DNA of 64,000 nt from Carex sylvatica (lineage: Eukaryota > Streptophyta > Magnoliopsida > Poales > Cyperaceae). The notes under the pieces are model-generated. The model saw only the letters and a program-made list of their open reading frames with translations. It had not been told where the DNA came from and did no database searches. This document shows positions 35,569 to 46,260 of this stretch, in pieces (the first letter of the stretch is position 1; each line of letters begins with the position of its first letter). The position numbers and the translations under genes are program-made. The stretch covers positions 372,001 to 436,000 of the forward strand of contig CAXKVR010000036.1 in NCBI GenBank assembly GCA_964058845.1, read 5' to 3'.

Positions 35569-36864
35569 AATGTTCCAAAGAAGTTTGCAAAAATCTTCAA
35601 CGGCCCCATGAGAGAAATTGTTGAACTCGAAGGTCCAAGCGAAATTTCTTGGCATGTGAAAATGATCAAGGCATCTAACAACACATTTGCTATGCGATCT
35701 GGTTGGAAAGAATTTGTTATTGCTAATCGAATAGGTAAGAATGATGTTTTAGTATTTACATACAAGGGTAATTCCTCTTTTAAAGTTGCAATCTTTGATC
35801 GGAGTGGATGCGAAAAAGCCGCTCCTTTCTTTGCAAAAAAGATGGAGACAGAGACAGAGACACAGTCAGAGGAGTCGAACGACAGTTCAATTCAAGAAAA
35901 TGCTGCATTTCACAGTGAGGTTAAGAAAGAGATCATATCTTTCCCCTCTGCTAGTAGTGACAGTGATGAATCTTCTTGTGATATTTCATCACGTGCCACT
36001 CGGGCGCGCACAATTAGAGAAAGAGTTTGTTGTAAGAGAAAACAAAGAGGTAGATATATTTTGTTCATATTCATTATTTTTGAACTTTTTAATCATTTAT
36101 GCATCAAGGAATGTGATTCTGATCCTATAATTTTATTTTTATTTTTTCCCCTATTTTGAAAATTTCTGGTTACAGAATTTGTTCAAGAATCAAGTGAGAG
36201 TGAAGAAGGACCGCACGGAACTGTTACAATAAGAAAAACAAAGGTGAATAGAACTAAGAAAGCTTCCTGTTTATATGTCATACCCCACAAGACCCATTTG
36301 ACAAAAGCTCAAGAGGAGATTGCTAACAGGATGGCCGGAAAAACTCAAAAGGGTAGTGACTTGTTCGTCAAAATCTTGACTCCATTCGATATTCGTCAAA
36401 ATTGTGTACTGGTACGTAAGCATTTTTTATATTGTCACAATTATTACTTTCAACAAAACAAATTATGTCACCATTATTACTTTCAACAAAACAAATTACA
36501 TAATGGAAGATGTAAATATCAACCACATATGCAATCAAGCTAACTATCTTATTGTACTATGCATCAATCTTACTATCTCTATTGTATATGGTACCAGAGG
36601 TTACCGGTTGGATTTGCACGCGAAGTTCTTGAAAGCGAGGAGAAGAAGATTATTCTGTTACCTGCCAATTTAGATAAGAGAAGCAAGACATGTACTGCAA
36701 CCTACTTCAAGAATAAAAATTGCAAATGCATAGGTCAAGGCTGGCACAAATTTGTATGCAGAAATGAACTGAAGCAAGGGGATCTTTGCCTTTTTGAACT
36801 AAGAAAGCAAGAAAGACAAGGAATTCTAACGATGATAGTTCATTTCAATCGGGCGAGTAGCTAA
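35569..36864 (+). CDS. B3 DNA-binding domain protein (REM-like), two B3 domains, first exon not found
   Basis: B3 factors of the REM group are nuclear DNA-binding proteins. Three exons splice in phase: 35569-36049, 36176-36411 and 36598-36864 (TAA), all with GT-AG sites (GAG/GTAGAT, TACAG, CTG/GTACGT, ACCAG). The first B3 domain is NVPKKFAKIFNG, then ISWHVKMIK, FAMRSGWKEFVIANRIGKND and LVFTYKGNSSFKVAIFD. An acidic, Ser-rich linker with a basic patch (RVCCKRKQR) follows. The second domain, cut by intron 3, runs LFVKILTPFDIRQN, RLPVGFAREVL, CIGQGWHKFVCRNELKQGD and LCLFELRK. The usual short exon before NVPKKF (Phe-rich, 'FFK'-type) was not found. An ATG at 35494 is open in frame into exon 35569 through what looks like a pyrimidine-rich intron end, so an intron-retaining start is possible. 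Confidence 0.8.
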
Positions 36865-36899
36865 GATATATTTATAGAGGTTTCATTTTGTTTGCAAAG

Positions 36900-37780
36900 T
36901 ACACCCTGCTTTTGTTTGCAATTAAATTATTGCTTGTTAATTACTTCTGAAGGTAACAGATTGGGTGTAATTTGCAAAGGCCTCAACGCTAAGTATATGT
37001 ATTGGCAACACTGGCTCTTGTGTTATATAAATGTGCTGGTAACATGCTTTTGTATTAGGTGTGAAAACTAATCAGTTGTAATTGTAAGACAAACTAGATA
37101 TGATTATTGTGTAGTTAACATGTTTTAATTTCTGTGTGAAGCTAGTGAATTATATATTAAGGCAACCAATGGCTAGAAAAATTATTTACTAGCATTTTCT
37201 TATATAATTATTTACTGGCATTTGTATTAGGTTGTGTATTTTACTATTTTAGGCCTAAAAAAATTAAAGCGAGTTCAGGTTGCAGTTATTGGTTTTTTAA
37301 AGCAGGAGCTATTTGGCAATAATGCAAGAAAAAGAAATAGAATATAATTGTTGACCTAAAATAAAAAAATTCTTGTCAGTGAAGGACGATTAATTTCTGT
37401 GATTTCAAAGCCATTATAGGGTACACCAGACTAATTCCTTTTTTCCTTTTTTTACTTTCTAATTCTTGTAAAGCCAGTAAAAGCTTACAATGATTTCTGA
37501 TTGCTTTAATTCAATCCGTTTTAGCGAGAGTGGAATGAGAGGAGAGATAAATAACAAATCACTTTATTGGATATTTCATATGTAACACAATATCTTGATA
37601 TAATATTATTTTGACATTTATGTTTTAGATTTTACTAATTAAGCTATGTTTTTCTGATTTGATCTTTTTCCGAAAAAATGCAGTAAAATTTCCAAAAAAC
37701 AAATCTTCTTGGTTTTTTCCTAATTAACTAAAAGATTTCATTTCGTCTGTTTCCTAAAAGTTTTAATATAGTTCCAACTG
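36900..37780. other. B3 downstream region, no gene seen
   Basis: AT-rich sequence following the B3 stop. The 3' UTR and polyadenylation site must be here, but no signal stands out. Confidence 0.4.
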
Positions 37781-38105
37781 CCGCATTCATTCTCTACAAT
37801 CAAGTCAAGCCTACTCTCAAACATAATGACAAAGGAATTATTTGGGTTTGGTTCGGCGAGATCAAAAGTTCTTGATTCGAAAAAAAATTGAGTATAATTA
37901 GGAAATGATTCGGAATTATCCGGACCAGAGATCTCAGTCCTGTAAGAGAGCAGAAAAAAAAAAAAATGTTTTGAGAAAAATTCGAGAAATTTTTTCGAAT
38001 TATTTAAGTTTAATTCGATCAACCGAATAATTTGGCGTTCGAATTAGCATCATCAAAAAAAAAAATTATTCAGATTTAATTCACGAATAATTCACAAATC
38101 TTATG
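37780..38105. repeat. Dispersed repeat with 'gaataattcgg' words, copy 1
   Basis: Many direct and inverted copies of 'gaattattcgg'/'ccgaataatt', 'ttcggcgag' and 'gatctcag'. The same vocabulary and order recur at 41970-42240 and 63240-63560, so this is an interspersed family, probably a non-autonomous transposon. The open frame here is incidental. Confidence 0.55.
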
Positions 38106-38408
38106 ACTATGCTCACAATTACTATAATTCCAACTAACACTGCACACTAGTTTATGTTTGTTTCTCCCAAAAAGAAAAATGTTTGCTGATTCTCTGATAA
38201 CTTTCCTGAAGTAACTATATGAGTGGGCTCCTTAATTATTTTAAAACTGTTTGTGGGACCCAGCCGTCTGTGACCATTAATAATAATTGAGAGGAACATG
38301 GACACAGTAAGCCCATTGGCCCAAGAGCAAATTGTGTTTAACATAACAACATGAGCAAATTTTACATATATTTTTTTATTTAGGATGCTTGACCATATAT
38401 ATATATAA

Positions 38409-38799
38409 CTAGGGTGTTCTTAAGCTCATCAAGGTGTTTGGTGAGCTTAACTCTAAAATCTATTAGATTAGTTTCAAACAACAAATTCAAACAATTGAAA
38501 CTGATTTACTTCGTGAGTGATGAATTTACATGTAATTTTTTTTGAATTTTGAATTAATTTTGTATAAAGTCAACTGATCAAAAAATGTTCAAAAAATGAA
38601 TGCACTAAAATTAATTTATAAACTTTCTAATTTTGACCGCTTGACTTTATTACTAAAATAATTTGAAAACTTAAAATTTTTGGATGTAAATTCATCACTT
38701 GTAAAGTAGATGAATTTCAACGACTTGAATTTGTCGTTCGAGACCGATATAATATATTTTGGAGTTAAGCTCACCAAACACCATGGTGAACCACCCTAG
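38409..38799. mobile_element. Palindromic element with CTAGGGTG ends
   Basis: It starts CTAGGGTGTTC with 'ggtgtttggtgagcttaact', and ends with the inverse, 'agttaagctcaccaaacacc' and CACCCTAG. The inner arms are also inverted ('gatgaatttaca', 'tgtaaattcatca', 'aagtcaa'). It is 391 bp and preceded by a TA run (38393-38404). A half copy is at 61468-61790. Confidence 0.7.
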
Positions 38800-39779
38800 T
38801 TTTATTTTTTTTTATTTTTTTTTGCCAAACTATATATATTTGCATAAATGTGGAACAAACAAAGCAGTTCCCAAAGATATTACCAAATTACCTTCTAACT
38901 ATGAATTTAAGTGGTTTTAACTAATACTTGAAATCATAGTTGAAAATTAATAATACAATAACAATAATACAAGATAATGCAATAACAGCTTATAAAATAA
39001 TATCATAGAAATAAGGTGTACAAACTAAGAGAGCATTGAAAAACAGTAGAAAAAATTATAGAAGGTGGTGTAGGAATATCTAGAACCTATTGCAAGATAG
39101 CAACAGTTTTCAACGCTATATGTACCCTATGTATGCACACCACAAAATTAAATAAAATCATCAATTTAGCTTTAGAACACTAACAAAGTAGCTCTGTATA
39201 TTTTTTTAGCACAAAATTAAAAAATACTAAATAAAATAAAAATTGTTAAGATAGTTATCTTGCATTTGTTGAATATATAAATTTCAAACCAATAAATTAG
39301 TATACATTATGAATTTGTAATTTTATTAGTCTCTAGCCATCTTGAAGATCAAGTTAAACCACAAAATATTTGTATGAAAATATTTAACAATGCATAAACT
39401 ATTGGTGTCATTTTTATTGAAAAATTGAAAAATAATAAATTATGGGTTAATTGATGTTTAGTTGTGATTTATATATGGTTGAAATATTATGAGAGATACA
39501 TATCTCCATTCCTTTTCTCAATATGTGAATTTTCCGATCAAACAATGTTTATATTTTAATAAAAATGTTTTCTTACATGTGGCATCCCTAACTTCATTTA
39601 AGAAAATCATAATTTATAGTTACTAGGAATTAAGAAGGAAAAAAAATTAGAGACAACTATGTACTGTGATATATTTTTCTTGCCATATAATAATTCATAT
39701 TGCATTTGAAGAAAGTGATCATCAAAATAGAAGTTATTAATAATAGATAAATAAAGTGCAACAACAAAACATTTTTATC

Positions 39780-40010
39780 GTTATTAAAATTGGAGTGAAA
39801 TTAAATTGTTCTAAACTCCATGAAATTATATCCCTTTAATCACATCATAATTAAATTCAATTTTTGATTCAAGCGTCATTCGTTAATTTCCAACAACTCC
39901 GCTCATATTACGATGCATTATTCTCATTTAGTACTTTTTTATTTTTTATTTTATTTTGGAGAAGACCATTGATATCATTACCAGAGACAAAAATGGTTGT
40001 AACAAAAGTT
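39780..40010 (+). repeat. B3 upstream region, copy 2 (diverged)
   Basis: 'ggagtgaaattaaattgttc', 'cctttaatcacatcataa', 'tcaatttttgattcaagc' and 'caactccgctc' match 42588-42700 in order. It is interrupted after about 40020 by a hAT MITE. Confidence 0.55.
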
Positions 40011-40034
40011 GTAACAGATAAACACCATTATATG

Positions 40035-40405
40035 GAGGGTTGTAAAATGCAGTTTTGTTCATGCATGTGGAAGGTCACTGCATACTGCATATTGCATATG
40101 TAGTATGCAGCTGTATATGCAGAAGTACATATATGGTTTTGCTATGTTTTGTTAAAGAAATATAGATAAAATAAAACTAATTTATATCTAAAGATTTATT
40201 TAGTCTAGTAGTTTGTGCTATTTATCATATTAAAAATGTTATAGATTCTAATATTCTCTAACGCAAAATAATTTTTAAGTTTTTTTCAAGTTCGCATGGA
40301 CCGTATATGTGCTTGTATATTTAAAACTTCATGAACTTGACTGCATGAGATTTTATATGCAGAAGGCCACTGCATAAGCATATGCGGCCGCATTTTATAA
40401 CACTG
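40035..40405. mobile_element. hAT-type MITE
   Basis: The left end 'gagggttgtaaaatgcag' and the right end inverted 'cagtgttataaaatgcgg' are imperfect TIRs, with further inverted words ('aggtcactgcat', 'atgcagtggcct'). The flanks ATTATATG (40027-40034) and ATGATATG (40406-40413) match at 7 of 8 bases, the hAT TSD size. It has no coding sequence. Confidence 0.7.
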
Positions 40406-40414
40406 ATGATATGT

Positions 40415-40665
40415 ATGGAGACCAAATTTTATATTTTTTTCAAAATTATTTATTATTTTCTAGATAGATATAAAATTATTCTTTTTTATAAATATATATC
40501 ATAAAAAACAGTCATTTTGTATCTATCTAAAAAAATAGTAAAACATTTCTAAAAAGTACATAAATTTGATCTTCAAGCATATTATTTTAGTATGGAGGTT
40601 ATATTGCGCAGTTCGAATCGGCTATTTGAATTTTAGAAATGAAAATAAAAACATGAGGCCTGAAA
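40415..40665. mobile_element. Foldback element, diverged
   Basis: The left arm 'ggagaccaaattttatat' pairs with 'aaatttgatcttcaagc' on the right. The centre contains 'tagatagatataaaa' inverted as 'tttgtatctatcta'. Same family plan as 20.8-22.1 kb. Confidence 0.55.
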
Positions 40666-41419
40666 GATATGAGATATTTGACGAACTTCTAATACAAATT
40701 AATTTATCGTATTATACTTAAACAACTAATCGTATTTGATGAAGGTAAAATTGTGGATACGGAATTTTTTTTTAACTGTATACCTGTCATCACATAGTAT
40801 ATATGTTTATTTTTTTAATGACAGATATTTTTTTCGTTAAAATCTATATTAAAATTAAATTTTTGTGTTTTCTTTAATCGGCAGAGTACATTTGAGTTGA
40901 AATTTAGTTATCATGTTTTTTTTTTTCTATTTACGAATCCTAACAACTATAAAATTATGTAAGTTGCATGATTAACATTTTTTCCGAAAGATATTAAAAT
41001 AAAAAAACGATTTACAAATTGACTTCTTGCTAAACATTTTCAGATTGTTTTGAACGCTTTGTGATGAATATGATTATATTTAAATACTATTAGTCAACAA
41101 TTTATTTATCATTGCTTTACACAAATTTCAATATGTATATATAAATACAAATTAATTTATCGATTATACTTAACAACTGAAATACTAAATAAAGGTAAAA
41201 TTGTGGATACATTATTAATTTTCTAATGCAAGGTTGTAACGAATCATAACATAGTATGTTTATTATTTTATTGACAGGTAATATATATTTGTTTTTTTAC
41301 ATATTACAAGCAGAGACGGAATATTTCGAAAAATGTCTTAGGAGATAACCCCACCACACAGTTTCTTATATGCATGTTAAATTCATTACAGTTGTTATAT
41401 AGAGAGTTATATTCATTAT

Positions 41420-41695
41420 AGTTGTTATGTAGACTTCACTCCAAAAAAATTATTGAAATATATATTTTTTTAAAATAAAAAAAATATATTTTTCAATATA
41501 CTAGAGACATGTAATAATAAGAGTAGAGTTCAAATTAAATTCTTGATGTCTCAATTTAATTTGAACCCTACTCTTTTTATGTACGGAAAAATATATAATT
41601 TAGTCTCAAAATATATTTTAATATGAAAATTATGTTGAACAGTTGATAATGATATTATTTGAATTTTAAAACTGAAAATATATTTTATTACGTGA
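41420..41695. repeat. Possible foldback remnant
   Basis: 'agtagagttcaaattaaat' near 41522 is inverted nearby as 'atttaatttgaaccctact', and the right part ('atatataatttagtctcaaa', 'gttgaacagttgataatg') matches the foldback family arm. Outer ends are unclear. Confidence 0.4.
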
Positions 41696-41699
41696 CAAC

Positions 41700-41830
41700 C
41701 CCGAGTCAGGTACAGCGAAACCAATTTCAAAACCTTGGCAAACCTTGAATAACACCAAAACAGATGGGCTTTCTTGTAAAAACAATAGGCGTGCTCTGAG
41801 TCTCTGACGCGTCTGCCAAATAATCAATTA
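41700..41830 (+). repeat. Duplicated flank segment, copy 1
   Basis: 'aataacaccaaa', 'gggctttcttgtaaaa' and 'ggcgtgctctgagtctctga' match 42930-43025 in the same order. No coding frame. Confidence 0.55.
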
Positions 41831-41969
41831 AATTGTACAAGATAAAGTTTTGCTTGTATCAGATTTTTGTGTAAACTTATTTTGTATAAAGAAAGTTTAT
41901 TTTATTTTGCTGTATTAATTTAACGGAATATGAATGTTAAAGTTTCATTTTTCTTTTATTTCGTGTATA

Positions 41970-42245
41970 TATATAGTACGAACCATAGTGATAAATTAAT
42001 TATTCAGATTCAGTTCAGCTGGATTAAAAATTAGTGATTCGGATATAATTCAGAAATAATTCGGTTTTACAAGGAATAAAAAAAACCCAAAAAAAAAATG
42101 TATTTACGTTAATTTTTTTAATTTTCATCTTTTTTTAATAAAATTTAGAGGAAAAAAAATTCAGTCAACCGTTTTATTCGCTGTTCGGTTCGGTAATATC
42201 TAGAAAACGTTTTATTCGTGTTTTATTCGGGAATAAAACGCAAAC
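41970..42245. repeat. Dispersed 'gaataattcgg' repeat, copy 2
   Basis: It shares 'accatagtgataaatt', 'attcggatataattcag', 'aataattcgg' and 'cagtcaaccg' with 63240-63560 and in part with 37780-38105. Confidence 0.5.
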
Positions 42246-42587
42246 CATATTATTATGATATGAACAATTAAATTATCTTTATATAGAGAGCACCACAACA
42301 AATATGAATGCAACTTAATTATTTAACGGAATAATATTCAAATCCTGCAAATTGAAAAAAAAAATTTAGATATAATACTATATATTTTATTTTAAAAGTT
42401 TAACATTGTGTGTATATATCAACAACTCGATTGCGTAACTATATATATATTTTTAAAACTTGATGCAAAATGTTTAAAATCTATTGTTATGATTTTGACC
42501 TCAATATTAATATAATAATAAAGACGTCATAAGAGTTATTTTAGGATAATAACCAATTGATTGTTGAACAAGTTATTATAATTAATA

Positions 42588-43030
42588 TTTGGAGTGAAAT
42601 TAAATTGTTCGATGACATTATATTCCTTTAATTACATCATAAATTCAATTTTTGATTCAAGCATCACAAGTTAATTTCCATCTACTCCGCTCTAAGACCT
42701 TTTTCAATTTTTTTTATTTTGGAAAAAAACCTTTGATATCATTACCTTTTGCACACAGGTGGGTTGTTTCTCTGTTACAACCTTTTCAGAATCAACTCTA
42801 TAATATAGTCACGGATGGATGGGTCCTACAGACAGAGACTCAAATAGTAAAAAGTAGTAACTCATTACATGAAGAGCATCACAGGAGACCCGTCAAACTC
42901 TTGAATTTACTGTAGAGAAGTTGAAACGATGGAAAAATTGGAATAACACCAAAGCCGAAGGGCTTTATTGTAAAATCAATGGGCGTGCTGTCTGCTGTGA
43001 GTCTCCGACACATCTGTAAAACAAGGAGAA
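42588..43030 (+). repeat. B3 upstream region, copy 3, plus duplicated flank segment copy 2
   Basis: The first part matches 39780-39990, the middle ('tttctctgttacaacc', 'ggatgggtcctac') matches 34830-34880, and the last part matches 41700-41830. So this is the most complete surviving copy of the duplicated region. No B3 coding sequence follows it. Confidence 0.55.
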
Positions 43031-43050
43031 ATTAAGAGGAAAGGAAACGA

Positions 43051-43143
43051 TCGATGTGGAATGCACGGGTACTTTTAATATTCGTGCAAAAGCAGATCGA
43101 ACGATCCAGATCTTAACTCAAAATTTATGTTACCTTATGTGCT
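43051..43143. repeat. Half copy of the 5.8-kb inverted-repeat element
   Basis: 'gtggaatgcacg', 'cttttaatattcgtgca' and 'tttatgttacctta' match 5855-5936 with small differences. The left arm is absent. Confidence 0.5.
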
Positions 43144-43369
43144 ATCAATTCGTCCTCCTAAACCCCTAAACTAAAACCTCCCCTTTCTCTCCCAGCTCCG
43201 TTCTAAATCTTTTTCATATCTTACGAATTAATGGCGAAGATCCCTTAGAATCTTTTTGATATCTTAGAAAATCCACCACAAATCGAAGATCCTTTCCGTT
43301 TCCGTTCGATCACAACGGCTATTTGTAGCCTCCCTCCTCCCATACTTCTATTTAATGTCATTTAGTTCT

Positions 43370-43860
43370 TCTCAACGGAGAAAAAGCGAGGTAGAGAGAG
43401 AGAATGCGACAGCGTGCCTCTGTCTTACGAGATTGAAGGAGAGAGCGTGTCAAGTCTTCGCCTCTCCTCTCCTTGCGCGCGCGTGAGAAGCTGTCCAGCA
43501 CGGTTTCTCCTCGCCTATCTCGCTCTCCGCCTAGTCGCTTTCAGACGCGCCTCTTTCAGACCCTCTCGCAGAGACGAAGACAGATGTCCTCTCTTCTTAG
43601 CTACTTCTCTCTACATTTCCTCTCTAGATTTCACATTACAATCTTGTTTCTTGAAATTCTGTTAATTGGTCTAGGATTTTGCATTTTTAAGCTTAATTGA
43701 AACAGTATGGAGGTAGATTTCATTTGTAGATTTCACATTACAGTATTTTGCATTGTTAACCTTAATTTTGAGAATTTTTCTGTTTCTTTTACAATTTCTT
43801 GCAATGTCTTACATTACTTTTTTGTTTCTTAATAAATGAAAACCAGGGAGCCATATTCAC
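43370..43860 (+). other. Putative 5' region of the CDC20-like pseudogene
   Basis: GC and CT-rich sequence with 'gagagagagaatgcgac' and a string of 'ctctc' motifs, typical of a plant 5' UTR. Frames across it show no domain. The normal N-terminal CDC20 exon sequence is not recognised. A near repeat, 'gtagatttcacattacagta', echoes 'tagatttcacattacaatct'. Confidence 0.35.
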
Positions 43861-43876
43861 CCCAAAAGAGGCATAC

Positions 43877-45560
43877 AGAGGAGAGACAAAGACGAAAGAG
43901 TGGCATCTCCTACAAAAGAGGCATATGGAAAGTTTCTAGCTGACACCATGCTGCAGGGACAGACACACATCCTCTCTTTCCTCAACAACCCTCCTGCACC
44001 TGTCGATCTGCTGCCAGACATCCCTTCTTCCACTCAGGTATATTATCTTGTTCCTTGTTCTTTAGTTGGGTTTAGTTTCTTGGATGTTCTTTTCTTTGTT
44101 TTTTTTTGCTAGGGCTACGATTAAGACTGATATCCTTTTAGGGTCCTTTGTCACATAAAAGCCGGATCTGTAATTTTTTTACTTACTAGGTCTCTATTTC
44201 AACAAATTTAATTAGTACAGTGTTAGCTTGGTTAGGAGCTGTTGAGATTGCGTGTTGTACCCCACAATTCAGGTATGTACATTGTGTATGTGAATTTTTT
44301 TTTTTGATATATCTTGTTCGTTCTTGTTCTGGTATATATAAAACAGACTTACAATTTTATGTCAATTTGTTTCTTTTATTACTTATTTTTGGAATTATGA
44401 CATGCTTATTACAAGATTTGTTGGAATTTATTTGTGGTTGTGCTCCACAATTTAATTAGTACAATGTTTATCTTAGTTAGGAGTTGTTGAGATTGCGTGT
44501 TGTACCCCACAATTCAGGTATGTGCATGGTGTATGTGATTTTTTTTTTATATATCTTGTTCATTCTTGTTCTGGTATATATAAAACAGACTGTTACAATT
44601 TTATGTCAATCTGTTTCTTTTATTACTTATTTTTGGAATTATGACATGCTTATTACAAGATTTGTTGGGATTTATTTATGGTTGTGCTCCATAATTTAAT
44701 TAGTACAATGTTTATCTTAGTTAGGACTCGTTGAGATTGCGTGTTGTACCCCACAATTCAGGTCTGTGTATGGTGTACGTGAATTTTTTTTTGATATACC
44801 TTGTTTTTTCTTGTTCTGTTATATATAAAACAGACGGTACAATTTTTTGTCAATTTGTTTCTTTTATTACTTATTTTTTGGAATTATGACATGCTTATTA
44901 CAAGATTTGTTGGGATTTATTTATGGTTGTGCTCCACAATTTAATAAGTACAATGTTTATCTTGGTTAGGACTCGTTGAGATTGCGTGTTGTACCCCACA
45001 ATTCAGGACTGTATGGTGTACGTGAATATTTTTTTGATATACCTTGTTCGTTCTTGTTCTGGTATATATAAAACAGATGGTACAATTTTTTGTCAATTTG
45101 TTTCTTTTATTACTTATTTTTTGGAATTATGACATGCTTATTTTAAATTTGTTGAGATTTATTAGTGGTTGTGCCCCCGAATTTATGTTCGTGTATACTG
45201 TATGTGCATTTATTTTTTTGATATATGTTATTCTTGTTCTGGTATAAAACATACAGGTCAATTTGTTTTTTTTTATTACTTATTTTTGGAATTGTGACAT
45301 GCTTCTTCTTTCTCAATTATGCAGTCAGCTGAGAGGACATTGGATGCACCAGATATAATAGATGACTACTACCTTAATCTGCTCCACTGAAGAAGTGCTA
45401 ACGTGTCATCAATTGCACTTAACAACACTGTTTACCTATGGAATGCTGCAAATGGGTCTACCTCTGAATTGGTGACAATTGATGATGACCTTGGCCCTGT
45501 TACTAGTGTCAGCTAGGCTCCAGATGTGCAACACATTGCTGTGGGATTCTACCTCCACAT
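43877..45560 (+). pseudogene. CDC20-like (APC/C activator, WD40) pseudogene
   Basis: CDC20 is the WD40 activator and substrate receptor of the anaphase-promoting complex. Exon A ends at 44037 (TCAG/GTATAT) and reads RDKDERVASPTKEAYGKFLA, then HILSFLNNPPAPVDLLPD, matching the region before the propeller. Exon B starts at 45325 after ATGCAG: SAERTLDAPDIIDDYYLNLL, then [35 protein letters not shown] and APDVQHIAVGF, the first WD40 blade. Two in-frame stops replace conserved residues: TGA at 45388-45390 (where LLDWG-like sequence is expected) and TAG at 45514-45516 (Trp of VSWAPDG). Everything after the first blade is missing; a partial exon duplication and the large tandem array follow. A conserved basic linker between exons A and B is also missing. 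Introns are retained, so it is a duplicated, not processed, copy. Confidence 0.8.
44206..45200 (+). repeat. Tandem 244-bp repeat in the CDC20-like intron
   Basis: Four copies, marked by 'gttgagattgcgtgttgtac' at 44241, 44486, 44730 and 44975 (the first copies read 'gttgagattg'). Each unit ends its short anchor with CACAATTCAGG. The remnant to about 45300 is a diverged fifth partial copy. The open frames in it repeat with the unit and are not genes. Confidence 0.85.
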
Positions 45561-45716
45561 TGCTGTGGGATTCTACCTCCACATGTGCAACACATTGATA
45601 TACCTCTGAATTGGTGACAATTGATGATGACCTTGGTCCTGTCACTAGTGTCAGCTAGGCTCCAGATGTGCAACAAAATATGTGCAACACATTGCTGTGG
45701 GATTCTACCTCCAGAT
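45540..45716 (+). repeat. Partial duplication of CDC20-like exon B
   Basis: The stretch from 'tacctctgaattggtgacaa' through the TAG-bearing 'gtcagctaggctccagatgt' (45458-45530) is repeated at 45600-45670, and 'gctgtgggattctacctcca' occurs three times. It carries the same stop, so the duplication came after that mutation. Confidence 0.8.
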
Positions 45717-46104
45717 GTGATTTCATATTCTGTTCAATTTTAATTCAAGTTCAGCTCAGTAGACTCATAGCTTTGCCCCTATTAACTGTTTTTTTTTGTT
45801 TTAACAGAAAAGTAGAAGACAGCAAGCAGTGCCGTACCAACCCACACCTGGAAAAAAACTCTAATCCAAGCGACAAGCCGATGTAACCAGCAAAAGCTAA
45901 TAATCTTCAAGTATCTTTCGAACCAGTAAAATTATCTGTTCTGACCAGCAAAGACAACCACTGTACCAGCAAAACCAAAAGCCAGAAAAGGAAAAAAATA
46001 TCACAGCAATACCAAAAAAAATTGAACCCTAGCCGAAACTCTAACCATAAACAACTGGAAACCACCAAAAGAACTCTTCCTCCAACATGAAAACCTGATG
46101 CACA

Positions 46105-46260
46105 CTTTCAGGTTTGCTCCCTAACTGAAATTATAAACTAGTCAGCATAGAGTTCGCCCAATTGTACAATAATGTGCCGTTATTCAGGTTTGCTCCCTAA
46201 GTGAAATTATAAACAAGTCAACATAGAGTTCGTCCTTTCATTCTGATGTGCCGTTGTTGT
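46105..46260 (+). repeat. Internal duplication in array unit 1
   Basis: 'caggtttgctccctaa' to 'gtgccgtt' occurs twice in succession about 76 bases apart, which explains the 862-bp spacing of this unit. Confidence 0.75.

Noticed and set aside
43414..43700. Overlapping plus-strand frames ahead of the CDC20 pseudogene
   Set aside because: No domain; Arg/Ser-rich translations expected from CT-rich leader sequence.
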